Source: Phycisphaerales bacterium | GTDB lineage: Bacteria; Planctomycetota; Phycisphaerae; Phycisphaerales; UBA1924 | Assembly: GCA_020845755.1 (NCBI GenBank) | Contig: JADLFE010000030.1 | Span: 62,001 to 126,000, forward strand | DNA length: 64,000 bases | Reading direction: 5' to 3' | Shown here: piece after piece, positions 16,804-24,690 of the stretch | How the letters are laid out: every line of letters starts with the position of its first letter | Position numbering within the stretch: the stretch's first letter is position 1 | The notes under the pieces: model-generated | Seen by the model: the letters and a program-made list of their open reading frames with translations, nothing else | Told to the model about the DNA's origin: nothing | Databases searched by the model: none | Position numbers and translations under genes: made by a program

Positions 16804-17658
16804 TTGCCCAAGAGCAAGCCCCAATCCAAGAAGCCCACCAAGCACGCGCCTAAAACACGCGCGAAGGCCGCAAAGCCAACACCCAAGGCCAAACACCAGA
16901 CCAAGCCCGCCGCGAAACCAGCGGCCAAGCCGGCCAAGCACGCCCCCGCCGGAAAGCACAAGCCCACAGCGTCCACAAAGCCTGAGGCCAAGGGCAAGGC
17001 GCCCGCCGGCAAGGCCGCGGCCCCGGCGAAGTCCCCCGCGAAATCCGCCACTCCGGCGCCGACCACCGACGGCAAAGCCCCGCGCAAGGGCATCACCATC
17101 GTGACGCCCAAGCCCGTCAGGAAACCTAAGCCCAAGATCATCTCGGTCGTCCCCGCGTCCGTCGGACAACTCGCTGGCACCATCCGCAAACCCTTGATCC
17201 CCAGCGGCCCTCACGCGTCGCCCTCGCGCCCTCTCGGCGCCCAGGGTGACGCGCCCGATGTCCCCATCGAATCTGGAAAGACGCCGTTCAACAAGAAGGA
17301 ACTCGATCTCTTCCGGGCGATTCTGCTCCGCAAACGCTCTGAGGTCGCAGGCGACATCCACACAATGGAATCAGAGGCTCTCAAGGGTGAGAGCGGTGCC
17401 CTGTCGAACCTACCCCAGCACCTCGCCGAGCAGGGCTCGGAGACCTACGAGCAGACGCTCGCGCTCGATCTCGTCGCCGCCGACCGTCGCCTGGTGAAAG
17501 AGATCGACGACGCGCTCAAACGCGTCGCCAACGGGACCTACGGGCTCTGCGAGTTGACCGGAAAGCCCATCAAGGCCGAACGCCTGCAGGAACTCCCCTG
17601 GGCCCGCTACTCGATCGAGGCCGCCCGCGAACTCGAGCGCCGCTCGATGCGTCAGTAG
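16804..17658 (+). CDS. TraR/DksA-like protein with long Lys/Ala/Pro-rich N-terminus and degenerate zinc finger
   Basis: The C-terminal part (from about residue 160) has the DksA coiled-coil hairpin (LFRAILLRKRSEVAGDIHTM, then LALDLVAADRRLVKEIDDAL) and the position of the C4 finger: GTYGLCELTGKPIKAERLQE, then PWARYS. In DksA this carries four Cys, but here only the first remains, so zinc binding is unlikely. The first 160 residues are a low-complexity, highly basic tail (KPTKHAPKTRAKAAKPTPKA), histone-H1-like. The start is uncertain: TTG 16804 has AGGGGGAG with a 6-nt spacer, while TTG 16783 also has a purine-rich upstream stretch. It sits 18 nt before lspA. The expected role is RNA-polymerase-binding regulation; DNA binding by the tail is possible. 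Confidence 0.75.
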   Translation: MPKSKPQSKKPTKHAPKTRAKAAKPTPKAKHQTKPAAKPAAKPAKHAPAGKHKPTASTKPEAKGKAPAGKAAAPAKSPAKSATPAPTTDGKAPRKGITIVTPKPVRKPKPKIISVVPASVGQLAGTIRKPLIPSGPHASPSRPLGAQGDAPDVPIESGKTPFNKKELDLFRAILLRKRSEVAGDIHTMESEALKGESGALSNLPQHLAEQGSETYEQTLALDLVAADRRLVKEIDDALKRVANGTYGLCELTGKPIKAERLQELPWARYSIEAARELERRSMRQ

Positions 17659-17676
17659 TCCCCCGAAAGACAGGCC

Positions 17677-18375
17677 GTGAGCGGGGCGAACGACACCAAT
17701 CAGCACAGCCACCCGACCGACGCGATCAAGCACACGACCGCATCGAAGTCACGCGCCGCATGGGTCGTGCTCATCGTCACCACACTGCTGGGGCTGGCCA
17801 CCGATCTCGCGAGCAAGCAACTCGCGTTCAGCCGCATCGCCGGAACGCCCGTCCACATCAACCGCGAGTCGGTCATCGCAACCAGCAACCTCGGCAACCT
17901 CATCCCCTTTCACCGACCCGTCGTCGTCGTTCCCAATGTGCTTGATTTCACTCTCGTCCTCAACCCCGGCGCTGTCTTTGGCATCGGCGCGGGAAAGCGT
18001 TGGTTCTTCGTCCTCTTCACCGCCATCGCAGTCGTCTTCGCCACCGGGCTCTTCGCTCGATGGACGCGCCCTCGAGACCGAGCGGCTCACGTCGCCATCG
18101 GCCTGGTCATCTCAGGAGGACTGGGAAATCTCTACGACCGACTCCTCTACGCCTGTGTCCGCGACTTCATCCACCCCCTCCCGGGTGTCAAACTCCCCTT
18201 CGGCTGGTCCTACCCCTGGGCGAGCGGCCAAACGGCCCGCGAAATCTGGCCTTATGTCTCCAACCTCGCAGACCTCTGGCTCATCATCGGCATCGTCATC
18301 CTCGTGATCTACACGTGGAAAACCGGCGCTCGCGCCGACGCCGAAAACTCCGCCTCCACTTCCTCAAACAACTAG
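17677..18375 (+). CDS. lspA: Lipoprotein signal peptidase (signal peptidase II)
   Basis: The protein is 232 residues, longer than the usual 160-170 because of an N-terminal tail and a loop between the first and second membrane helices. Four membrane helices are visible. Catalytic aspartates are D163 (YDRLLYACVRDFIH) and D199 (NLADLWLIIG), within the family motifs GN-x2-DR-x5-V-x-DFI and N-x2-D. It cleaves prolipoprotein signal peptides before the lipid-modified Cys, consistent with lipoproteins encoded nearby (13506, 39773). The start is GTG 17677 shortly after the DksA-like gene, and the two are probably co-transcribed. Confidence 0.93.
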   Translation: MSGANDTNQHSHPTDAIKHTTASKSRAAWVVLIVTTLLGLATDLASKQLAFSRIAGTPVHINRESVIATSNLGNLIPFHRPVVVVPNVLDFTLVLNPGAVFGIGAGKRWFFVLFTAIAVVFATGLFARWTRPRDRAAHVAIGLVISGGLGNLYDRLLYACVRDFIHPLPGVKLPFGWSYPWASGQTAREIWPYVSNLADLWLIIGIVILVIYTWKTGARADAENSASTSSNN

Positions 18376-18550
18376 CCGCCCGACACCCGCTCATCCCTCA
18401 CTCCTCAAATGCGATCGTTCACATACGATCGGACGAGTCCACACACACCTTCAGCCCCCTCCCGTTCCCTCTCACGCCCCCCGGCGCTACTCTTCATTCC
18501 CGCGCTCCGCGGCCGTTCTTGCTCCCATATCACTCCGTTGAGGCCTTGCC

Positions 18551-19957
18551 ATGGCTCACCACAAATCCGCCGACCCCAACATCTTCATCCTCCCCGACCT
18601 GGGCGAGGGCGTCCACGAGGCTGAACTCATCAAGTGGCGCGTCGCCGTCGGGCAGGCCGTCAACGAGCACGACATCCTCGCCGAGATGGAAACCGACAAG
18701 GCGCTCGTCGAAGTCCCCTCGCCGCGCTCCGGCGTGATTAAGCAACTCCACGGCAGCGAGGGCGAAGTGCTCCACGTCGGCAACCCGCTCGTCTCCTACG
18801 AGGGCGCTAGTTCCGCAAACATCGCCACCCCCGCCACGCCCGCTCCCAAGGCCGCCCCTGAACCATCCTCCAACGGCGCGGCCCACGCCGAAGTCGCCGA
18901 AGACGCGGGCACGGTCGTCGGGCAGATGTCCGCCTCCGCCGCGGGTGTTTCCGCCGCGCCGGGCAAGGCCCTGGCGACTCCCGCCGTGCGCCGCCTCGCA
19001 CGCGACCTCGGCCTGGACATCGACACGCTGACCGGCACGGGCATCGGCGGCCGCGTGCTTGAGAAAGACGTTCGCGCCGCGGCCTCGGGCGCCAAGCCCG
19101 CCCCAGCCGCACGCGCCGCTACCCCAGCCCCAGCGGCCCGCCCCGCGCCGGCCCCCCTTACCAACGCCTTCGATGCCCCCGCACCCCGCGCCGCCGCACC
19201 CGCTCCCAAGCCCGCGCCGTCCTTCCCCGCCGGGCAGGACACCGTCCGCATCCCCTTCCGCGGCGTGCGTCGCACCATCGCCAACCGCCTCCGCGAATCG
19301 GTCAATCGTGCCGTCCACTTCAACGTCATGGACGAGGCCGACATCTCGTCGCTCGATTCGCTCCGCAAGAAGCTCGGCGCGGCCAGCGGCGAAAAACTCA
19401 GCGTGCTCCCGTTCGTCGCCTCGGCCGTCTGCCGCGTGCTCTCTCGCCCCGAGTTCCGCGCCATGAACGCGACCGTCGAGGAGACCGACAACAAGGAGGC
19501 CGACGCCTTCATCATCCAGCACCGCGCCGTCCACATCGGCATCGCGACCGACACCGACAGCGGCCTGATGGTGCCGGTGATCCGCGACTGCGACGCGCTG
19601 GGCGTGCTTGAGATCGGGCGTCAGATCGCCGCCATCGCCGGGGCCGCCCGCTCGCGCACCATCCCGCGCGAGCAACTCATGGGCTCGACGTTCACGATCA
19701 GCAACGTGGGGAGCCACGCCGGGCGATTCGCCACGCCGATCATCAACTATCCGGAGGTCGCGATCCTCGCCGTCGGGCGTGCGCGTCACTCGCCGGTCGT
19801 CCGCCACGGCGGGCTCTTCGTGGGCAACCTCCTGCCGCTCAGCCTCGCGTGCGACCACCGCGTGGTCGACGGCGCGACGGCGGCCCTGGCGCTGGCGGAA
19901 ATCGTCAAGTTGCTGCAGGAACACCCGGATTCGCTGATGGGACCGGCGAGGGGGTAA
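18551..19957 (+). CDS. Second dihydrolipoamide acyltransferase (E2 of a 2-oxoacid dehydrogenase)
   Basis: The protein is 468 residues. A lipoyl domain (about 10-88) has the modified lysine K50 in EMETDKALVEVPSPRSG. A subunit-binding domain follows (ATPAVRRLARDLGLDIDTL, GIGGRVLEKDV), then an Ala/Pro-rich linker of about 60 residues, then the catalytic domain ending in CDHRVVDGATAALAL with the active-site His/Asp. The DLGEGVHEAELIKWRV opening and VEVPSP context resemble branched-chain or generic E2s more than the pdhC copy here. No E1 or E3 gene is adjacent, so the substrate is undetermined. The ATG has GAGG with a 7-nt spacer. Confidence 0.88.
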   Translation: MAHHKSADPNIFILPDLGEGVHEAELIKWRVAVGQAVNEHDILAEMETDKALVEVPSPRSGVIKQLHGSEGEVLHVGNPLVSYEGASSANIATPATPAPKAAPEPSSNGAAHAEVAEDAGTVVGQMSASAAGVSAAPGKALATPAVRRLARDLGLDIDTLTGTGIGGRVLEKDVRAAASGAKPAPAARAATPAPAARPAPAPLTNAFDAPAPRAAAPAPKPAPSFPAGQDTVRIPFRGVRRTIANRLRESVNRAVHFNVMDEADISSLDSLRKKLGAASGEKLSVLPFVASAVCRVLSRPEFRAMNATVEETDNKEADAFIIQHRAVHIGIATDTDSGLMVPVIRDCDALGVLEIGRQIAAIAGAARSRTIPREQLMGSTFTISNVGSHAGRFATPIINYPEVAILAVGRARHSPVVRHGGLFVGNLLPLSLACDHRVVDGATAALALAEIVKLLQEHPDSLMGPARG

Positions 19958-19963
19958 CAAGCC

Positions 19964-20767
19964 TTAGGGCGATTTCCACGGGCACTCAAGTCCCTGCCGT
20001 CGATTGAGGCGGTAGGGTGGGCCCTTTTCTCTTGGGTGCATCGGTGTGCATAGCCCATCGAGCTTGTCGATATTGAACCACGGCAGTGAGAGTGACGCTT
20101 TCCAATTCGGCGGCGTCATTGGCTCATCAATCAGGTACTCAGTCGCGGTGAGCATCGTGTGGAACTTCTTCTGCGTCTCCATAATCGACTTGATTGCTGC
20201 TTCGATGGTCTTGATCTGTAGTTTGTGGGTGGACGGCTTCTTCTGCAAGTGCGCAAGATGTTGGTCAACCCAATTCGCGACAGGACGTGCATCCCGAATG
20301 ACTGCTTCGATGTCTGCTTCGACGCGGTCCTCTGGATACCTCTCAACTCCGGACCCCGCCCATGCGTCGAATGCACACTGGGCGTATGACTCCAACTCGG
20401 GAACCTTGCTCGCCATCAATCTCACATATCGATCGCGGCGGATATCGACTTCTCGATTCTGCACACGTCGAAGGAGCTTGACCAACGAGAGCGCGTCGTC
20501 ATCCTTGTCGATACAGCGACGGCACCACATTGCGAGCATCGAGTAGTGGCCGTTTCTGACAAAGCTGTAGAACAATCCCGGCTCGCGAATCCAAGGATGT
20601 TGCTCCGCCGCGATCTCCAGTTCTCGCCAAATCACTTGTCGGCCTGAGACCTCGATAGCCTGCCTGTGGAGACGATCCAGCTGCTCCAAGAATTGGGTGA
20701 CTCGTTCGTCACTCCGTTGTTGTTTCGGGTCCAATTGGACTCCCTTCCGACCGCTTGAGCAGGTCAC
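19964..20767 (-). CDS. Hypothetical protein resembling AbiU2/HEPN proteins
   Basis: The protein is 267 residues and mostly helical. GTG 20767 is taken as start because it overlaps the stop of the upstream gene (GTGA); reading further upstream only translates antisense of that gene. The core (YSFVRNGHYSMLAMWCRRCI followed by DKDDDALSLVKLLRR) resembles AbiU2-type HEPN-fold proteins, which have a conserved 'RR-x-x-D-x-x-x-x-SL-x-x-LL' stretch. If so, it might be an RNase-like or abortive-infection protein, but there is no clear antitoxin partner, and no family search could be run. It uses less GC-rich codons than its neighbours, consistent with transfer. Confidence 0.5.
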   Translation of the reverse strand: MTCSSGRKGVQLDPKQQRSDERVTQFLEQLDRLHRQAIEVSGRQVIWRELEIAAEQHPWIREPGLFYSFVRNGHYSMLAMWCRRCIDKDDDALSLVKLLRRVQNREVDIRRDRYVRLMASKVPELESYAQCAFDAWAGSGVERYPEDRVEADIEAVIRDARPVANWVDQHLAHLQKKPSTHKLQIKTIEAAIKSIMETQKKFHTMLTATEYLIDEPMTPPNWKASLSLPWFNIDKLDGLCTPMHPREKGPPYRLNRRQGLECPWKSP

Positions 20768-21099
20768 TTCCCCCTCACCACGCCGCCCAGCCACAGCGCC
20801 ATCGCGCCCTGGATCACCAGGCACAGCACGCCGAAGCCGGCCGCGATCAGGAACATCGGCGCGTTGGGCATCTTGCTCCGCGCCAGGCGCTGCATCAGTG
20901 CCACGCACCCCATCGCCATGCCGCCGACGGCCGCGATCGGCCACAGGAGCAGGAACCACCCCGCCGCGCCCTTGTTCACGCCCGCGATCCACGCGCCCGT
21001 CAGACACACCACGCTCGGCAGCGCCACGCCCCACGCCCACGGCGTCCAGAGCGCGGGGACCGCTCTTTCCTCGCGATCCTCGCCGCTCGCGTCGCCCAT
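20764..21099 (-). CDS. Small three-helix membrane protein of unknown function
   Basis: The protein is 111 residues with three predicted membrane helices (WGVALPSVVCLTGAWIAGV, WFLLLWPIAAVGGMAMGCVA, MFLIAAGFGVLCLVIQGAMA). ATG 21099 is preceded by GGGAGGA with a 4-nt spacer, clearly better than the upstream ATG at 21123. Its stop overlaps the start of the AbiU2-like gene, so the two are translationally coupled. No family recognised. Confidence 0.6.
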   Translation of the reverse strand: MGDASGEDREERAVPALWTPWAWGVALPSVVCLTGAWIAGVNKGAAGWFLLLWPIAAVGGMAMGCVALMQRLARSKMPNAPMFLIAAGFGVLCLVIQGAMALWLGGVVRGK

Positions 21100-21305
21100 G
21101 TGTTCCTCCCGCGGCCTCGTCATGCCCGCAGCCTACCCGACCGCCGGTGTCCTCTCATCTGCGACGAGGTCGCGGTTCGATCGACCCAGCGGGCGATGAG
21201 GTCAGCGCACGCGATCGCGAACGTCACCGGCCCCGCAACCCCGCCACTTCAAAGACCACTCGCGAGGAGATTCGCGTTGTCAAGGCACCATCCTCGATTC
21301 CAGCA

Positions 21306-21340
21306 AAACAACAAAGCCCGCCTTCACAAACAGGCGGGCT
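21306..21340 (-). terminator. Rho-independent terminator of the Rrf2 gene
   Basis: On the minus strand AGCCCGCCT, an 8-nt loop and AGGCGGGCT form a perfect 9-bp stem followed by TTGTTGTTTTGC. It lies 70 nt after the Rrf2 stop. The rest of the 21100-21410 gap shows no gene or clear promoter. Confidence 0.75.
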
Positions 21341-21410
21341 CGCAGAGGAGATCACATGCCATGATTCGCGGCGGGCCCGGCTCACCCAGGCACGGCCGCC
21401 GCGATGATCA

Positions 21411-21869
21411 CTAGTTTCTTTCGGCCAACTTCTCCGCCACTTTCTCGGTCACCTTCGACCAGCGCCGGCGGGATTCGAACGCCGCAATGTCCGCAACGCT
21501 GGTCGCCTGCAGGAAGTCGTAGACCTTCTGGCGGGCGCCGCTCCAGAACTTGTGCGCCGGGCAGGCTCGGTCGTCGGAGCATTCGGCGTTTCCGAGCATG
21601 CACATGGGATGAACGACCGGATCATCGAGTGCCGCACAAAGGTCAAACAAGTTGATCTCGGTCGCAGGGCGAGCAAGAGTTACCCCGCCGCCGACGCCTC
21701 GCTGGGTCAGAACAATTCCGCGCTTGGAGAGGGCGTTGATGATCTTGGCTAGGTAGGGCGCAGGGATGTCACCAGATTCTGCGATCTCTCGCACCAGCAC
21801 GGGCTTACCGCCCGCCGCCGCGATGTATCCGAGTGCCGTGACCGCATATCCGACACCTTGACTCAGCAT
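21411..21869 (-). CDS. Rrf2-family transcriptional regulator, probable Fe-S sensor
   Basis: The protein is 152 residues. An N-terminal winged helix-turn-helix (about 1-70: [49 protein letters not shown]) is followed by a dimerisation helix. Three cysteines, C90, C97 and C103 (C-x6-C-x5-C), match the position of the cluster ligands in IscR and NsrR, so a [2Fe-2S] or [4Fe-4S] cluster sensing NO, O2 or iron status is likely. It is divergent from the cbb3 oxidase operon and probably controls it and itself. GGGGAG lies 8 nt before the ATG. An AACAATTG inverted repeat lies 18 nt upstream of the start. Confidence 0.88.
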   Translation of the reverse strand: MLSQGVGYAVTALGYIAAAGGKPVLVREIAESGDIPAPYLAKIINALSKRGIVLTQRGVGGGVTLARPATEINLFDLCAALDDPVVHPMCMLGNAECSDDRACPAHKFWSGARQKVYDFLQATSVADIAAFESRRRWSKVTEKVAEKLAERN

Positions 21870-21886
21870 AAAACAACTCCCCGATG

Positions 21887-21911
21887 AACAATTGAAAGCC
21901 TACCAATTGTT
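21887..21911. promoter_or_regulatory. Inverted repeat AACAATTG-N9-CAATTGTT, candidate Rrf2 operator
   Basis: Perfect 8-bp arms (21887-21894, 21904-21911) with a 9-nt spacer, just upstream of the Rrf2 start codon and next to its Shine-Dalgarno (about 21878-21884). The position suggests autoregulation. The sequence does not match the published IscR or NsrR consensus closely. Confidence 0.5.
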
Positions 21912-21933
21912 GATCGGCATGTCAAGAGATACC

Positions 21934-21982
21934 CTCCACAGATTCCCCTTCAGGACCTTCATGAGTCCGAAAATCTGTGGAG
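21934..21982. repeat. 11-bp inverted repeat between rrf2 and ccoNO
   Basis: CTCCACAGATT (21934-21944) and AATCTGTGGAG (21972-21982) are perfect inverted repeats with a 27-nt spacer. Inside lies a smaller pair, GGAC (21952-21955) and GTCC (21965-21968), so an RNA hairpin is possible. Alternatively the arms are two binding sites of one regulator. It lies 130 nt before the ccoNO start. Confidence 0.55.
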
Positions 21983-22017
21983 TCTCACCCCTACCCAGCC
22001 GATCAGGGGGCGGTCAC

Positions 22018-22046
22018 TTGACAGATTGGATAAAAAACGCAAAGAT
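22018..22046 (+). promoter_or_regulatory. Weak candidate promoter of the cbb3 operon
   Basis: TTGACA (22018-22023) is a perfect -35. AAAGAT (22041-22046), 17 nt later, matches the -10 at 3 of 6. A 5' leader of about 58 nt would precede the ATG at 22112, which has AGGAG at 22101-22105. Confidence 0.3.
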
Positions 22047-22111
22047 GACCTTGCTGACCATTCGATCCACTAATCGACAGGCAGATTGGTCGGCAGCACG
22101 AGGAGCGGCTC

Positions 22112-24478
22112 ATGGCCACAGGCGGCAGCACAGCGTCACATTCCCCACATCAGGAATCCGGACCAATCGAGCGGTTCGTCTATGACGACGCCATCGTTCG
22201 GAAGTTCATCTTCGCCTCGATCATCTTCGGGGTGGTCGCGTTCTTGGTCGGCGTCATCGCCGCCGTTCAATTGGCGATCCCCCCGGCGCTGGCCTCGGTG
22301 AAGGCCCTCTCCTGGCTTGAATTCCTCACGAACACATCCTTCCTGAACTTTGGCCGAATCCGCCCGCTGCACACCAACGCGGCGATCTTCGCCTTCGCGG
22401 GCAACGCGCTCTTCGCCGCGATCTACTACTCAACGCAGCGCCTGTGCAAGACCCGGATGTGGTCCGACAAACTGAGCAACCTCCACTTCTGGGGTTGGCA
22501 ACTCATCGTCGTGTGCGCCGCCGTCTCGCTCCCCCTGGGCATCACCCAGGGCAAGGAATACGCCGAACTCGAATGGCCCGTCGACCTCATGATCGCGGTC
22601 GTCTGGGTCGCGTTCTTCGGCGTGAACTTCTTCATGACCCTCGCCACTCGCCGCGAGCGTCACATGTACGTCGCTCTCTGGTTCTACATCGCGACCATCG
22701 TCACCGTCGCAATGCTCCATGTCTTCAACAACCTCTCCCTCCCGCTCGGCCTGGTCGAGATGTTCAAGACCGGCCGCACCCCACCACTCGCCGACTGGTT
22801 CAAGAGTTGGTCCGTCTACTCCGGCGTCCAGGACGCCTTCATGCAGTGGTGGTACGGGCACAACGCCGTCGCCTTCTTCCTCACCACGCCCTTCCTGGGC
22901 CTGATGTACTACTTCCTCCCCAAGGCCGCTGAAAAGCCCGTCTATTCCTATCGCCTCTCCATCATCCACTTCTGGTCCCTCGTCTTCATCTATATCTGGG
23001 CCGGACCACACCACCTCCACTACACCGCCCTCCCGCAGTGGGCCAGCACGCTCGGCATGCTCTTCTCCGTCATGCTCTGGATGCCCTCCTGGGGCGGCAT
23101 GATCAACGGCCTGCTCACCCTCCGCGGCGCATGGAACAAGGTCGCCGCCGACCCCATCCTCAAGTTCTATGTCGTCGGCATCACCTTCTACGGGATGTCG
23201 ACCTTCGAGGGCCCGATGCTCTCGGTCAAGAGCGTCAACTCCCTCTCCCACTACACCGACTGGACCATCGCGCACGTCCACGCCGGCGCCCTCGGCTGGA
23301 ACGGGCTGCTCACCTTCGGCATGGCCTACTGGCTCGCCCCGCGTCTCTTCCAGGCCCAACTCTGGAGCAAGAAGCTCATGGCCGCCCACTTCTGGCTGGC
23401 CACCATCGGTATCGCCGTCTACATCCTGGGCATCTACACCGGCGGCATCACCCAGGGCCTCATGTGGCGCGCCTTTGACGAGACCGGGCGTCTCCAGTAC
23501 CCCGACTTCGTCGAGACCGTCATGACCCTGATGCCCTTCTACTGGCTCCGCGTTCTCGCAGGCCTTATGTACCTGGTGGGCGGCATCCTCTGCCTGCTCA
23601 ACCTCACCATGACCTGGATGGCCCGACCCGCCAAGTACGAAGAAACCGTCCACGAGGCCCCGGCGCTCGGCGCGGTCTTCGTCGATCCGCCCCCACAGCC
23701 CTCGGAAATCACCGCGAGCACCGAGTGGGCCAAGGACGTCGATAAGAAGTACATCAAGGGCTGGTTCCACCGCGTGTGGGAACGCAAGCCCGCTAAGTTC
23801 ACGATCTGGGTCCTGATCGCGGTCGCCTCCGCCTCCCTCTTTGAAATCGTCCCGACCTTCCTCATCAAGAGCAACGTCCCAACCATCGCCAGCGTCCAGC
23901 CCTACACCCCGCTCGAACTCGCCGGACGCGACATCTACATCTCCGAAGGTTGCTACAACTGCCACTCGCAGATGATCCGTCCGATCTGGGCCGAAACCCG
24001 CCGCTATGGCGAATACAGCAAGCCCGGCGAATTCGTCTACGACCATCCGTTCCAGTGGGGCTCGCGCCGCATCGGTCCTGACCTGGCCCGCGAGGGCGGC
24101 CGCCAGAGCCACGACTGGCAGGTTCGCCACCTGGAAAACCCGCGCCAATTGATCGGCGACTCGGTCATGCCCGCGTACCCCCACCTGCTCAAGGACACCA
24201 TCGACTTTGAGACCATCCAGGCTCGCGTCGATGCGATGGCCATGCTGGGTGTGCCCTATGGCGACCTCGTTCAGAAGGGCAAGGCCACCGAGGCCGCAAA
24301 GGCGCAGGCCAAGGAACTCGCCGACGCCCTTGTGACTCAAAAGGGGTATGCAGACATGGGTGACAAGAAGATCATCGCGCTTGTGGCGTACCTGCAGCGT
24401 CTGGGCACCGATATCAGCAAGCCCCCGCCGGCTGATGCCACCAAGCCGGCTACCGCGTCGGCGGAGGTCATCAAGTGA
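22112..24478 (+). CDS. ccoN: cbb3-type cytochrome c oxidase, fused subunits I and II (CcoN-CcoO)
   Basis: The protein is 788 residues. Residues about 1-520 are the haem-copper catalytic subunit with at least 12 membrane helices. Histidine ligands are visible in IRPLHTNAAIFAFAGNALF (low-spin haem), YGHNAVAFFLTTP and AGPHHLHYTALP (CuB) and HVHAGALGWNGLLTF (haem b3). A linker and one further membrane helix (FTIWVLIAVASASLFEIVPT) lead into the mono-haem cytochrome c subunit with C614-Y-N-C617-H618 and the MPAYPHL axial-Met region. In most proteobacteria CcoN and CcoO are separate; here one reading frame encodes both with no break. It is the terminal oxidase reducing O2 to water with high affinity. 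AGGAG precedes the ATG. Its stop overlaps ccoQ. Confidence 0.95.
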   Translation: MATGGSTASHSPHQESGPIERFVYDDAIVRKFIFASIIFGVVAFLVGVIAAVQLAIPPALASVKALSWLEFLTNTSFLNFGRIRPLHTNAAIFAFAGNALFAAIYYSTQRLCKTRMWSDKLSNLHFWGWQLIVVCAAVSLPLGITQGKEYAELEWPVDLMIAVVWVAFFGVNFFMTLATRRERHMYVALWFYIATIVTVAMLHVFNNLSLPLGLVEMFKTGRTPPLADWFKSWSVYSGVQDAFMQWWYGHNAVAFFLTTPFLGLMYYFLPKAAEKPVYSYRLSIIHFWSLVFIYIWAGPHHLHYTALPQWASTLGMLFSVMLWMPSWGGMINGLLTLRGAWNKVAADPILKFYVVGITFYGMSTFEGPMLSVKSVNSLSHYTDWTIAHVHAGALGWNGLLTFGMAYWLAPRLFQAQLWSKKLMAAHFWLATIGIAVYILGIYTGGITQGLMWRAFDETGRLQYPDFVETVMTLMPFYWLRVLAGLMYLVGGILCLLNLTMTWMARPAKYEETVHEAPALGAVFVDPPPQPSEITASTEWAKDVDKKYIKGWFHRVWERKPAKFTIWVLIAVASASLFEIVPTFLIKSNVPTIASVQPYTPLELAGRDIYISEGCYNCHSQMIRPIWAETRRYGEYSKPGEFVYDHPFQWGSRRIGPDLAREGGRQSHDWQVRHLENPRQLIGDSVMPAYPHLLKDTIDFETIQARVDAMAMLGVPYGDLVQKGKATEAAKAQAKELADALVTQKGYADMGDKKIIALVAYLQRLGTDISKPPPADATKPATASAEVIK

Positions 24479-24633
24479 GCGAGCTTATCAGCCATTTCAA
24501 GCTCACCACCTATCCCATTGTTGCACTCGTGATTTTCCTGATTGTCTTCGGCGCGGTCTGCTGGCGGGTGTTCAAGCCCTCCCTGCGGGCCGATATGGAC
24601 CGCAACGGCTCCATCCCGCTGAGCGACGACTGA
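24475..24633 (+). CDS. ccoQ: CcoQ-like small subunit of cbb3 oxidase
   Basis: A 52-residue protein starting at GTG 24475, which overlaps the ccoNO stop (GTGA). It begins MSELISHFKLTTYPIVALVI and continues with a single membrane helix into VCWRVFKPSLRAD, ending in an acidic tail. Size, single helix, the WRVFKP-type motif after the helix, and position between ccoO and ccoP all match CcoQ, a small subunit that stabilises the complex. It is easily missed because of its length. Confidence 0.8.
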   Translation: MSELISHFKLTTYPIVALVIFLIVFGAVCWRVFKPSLRADMDRNGSIPLSDD

Positions 24634-24690
24634 TCGTTCCCATCCCCGAACACATCCTCCGCCCTCCATGGGCGGCCGCAGGAGCCACGC

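Noticed and set aside
21910..21925. FNR-like box TTGAT-N6-GTCAA upstream of ccoNO
   Set aside because: FNR sites have 4 nt between the half-sites; the 6-nt spacing does not fit.
22430..24340. 636-codon open frame on the minus strand under ccoNO
   Set aside because: It is an antisense shadow of the GC-rich ccoNO gene with abnormal composition (Asp/Glu/Gly/His rich).
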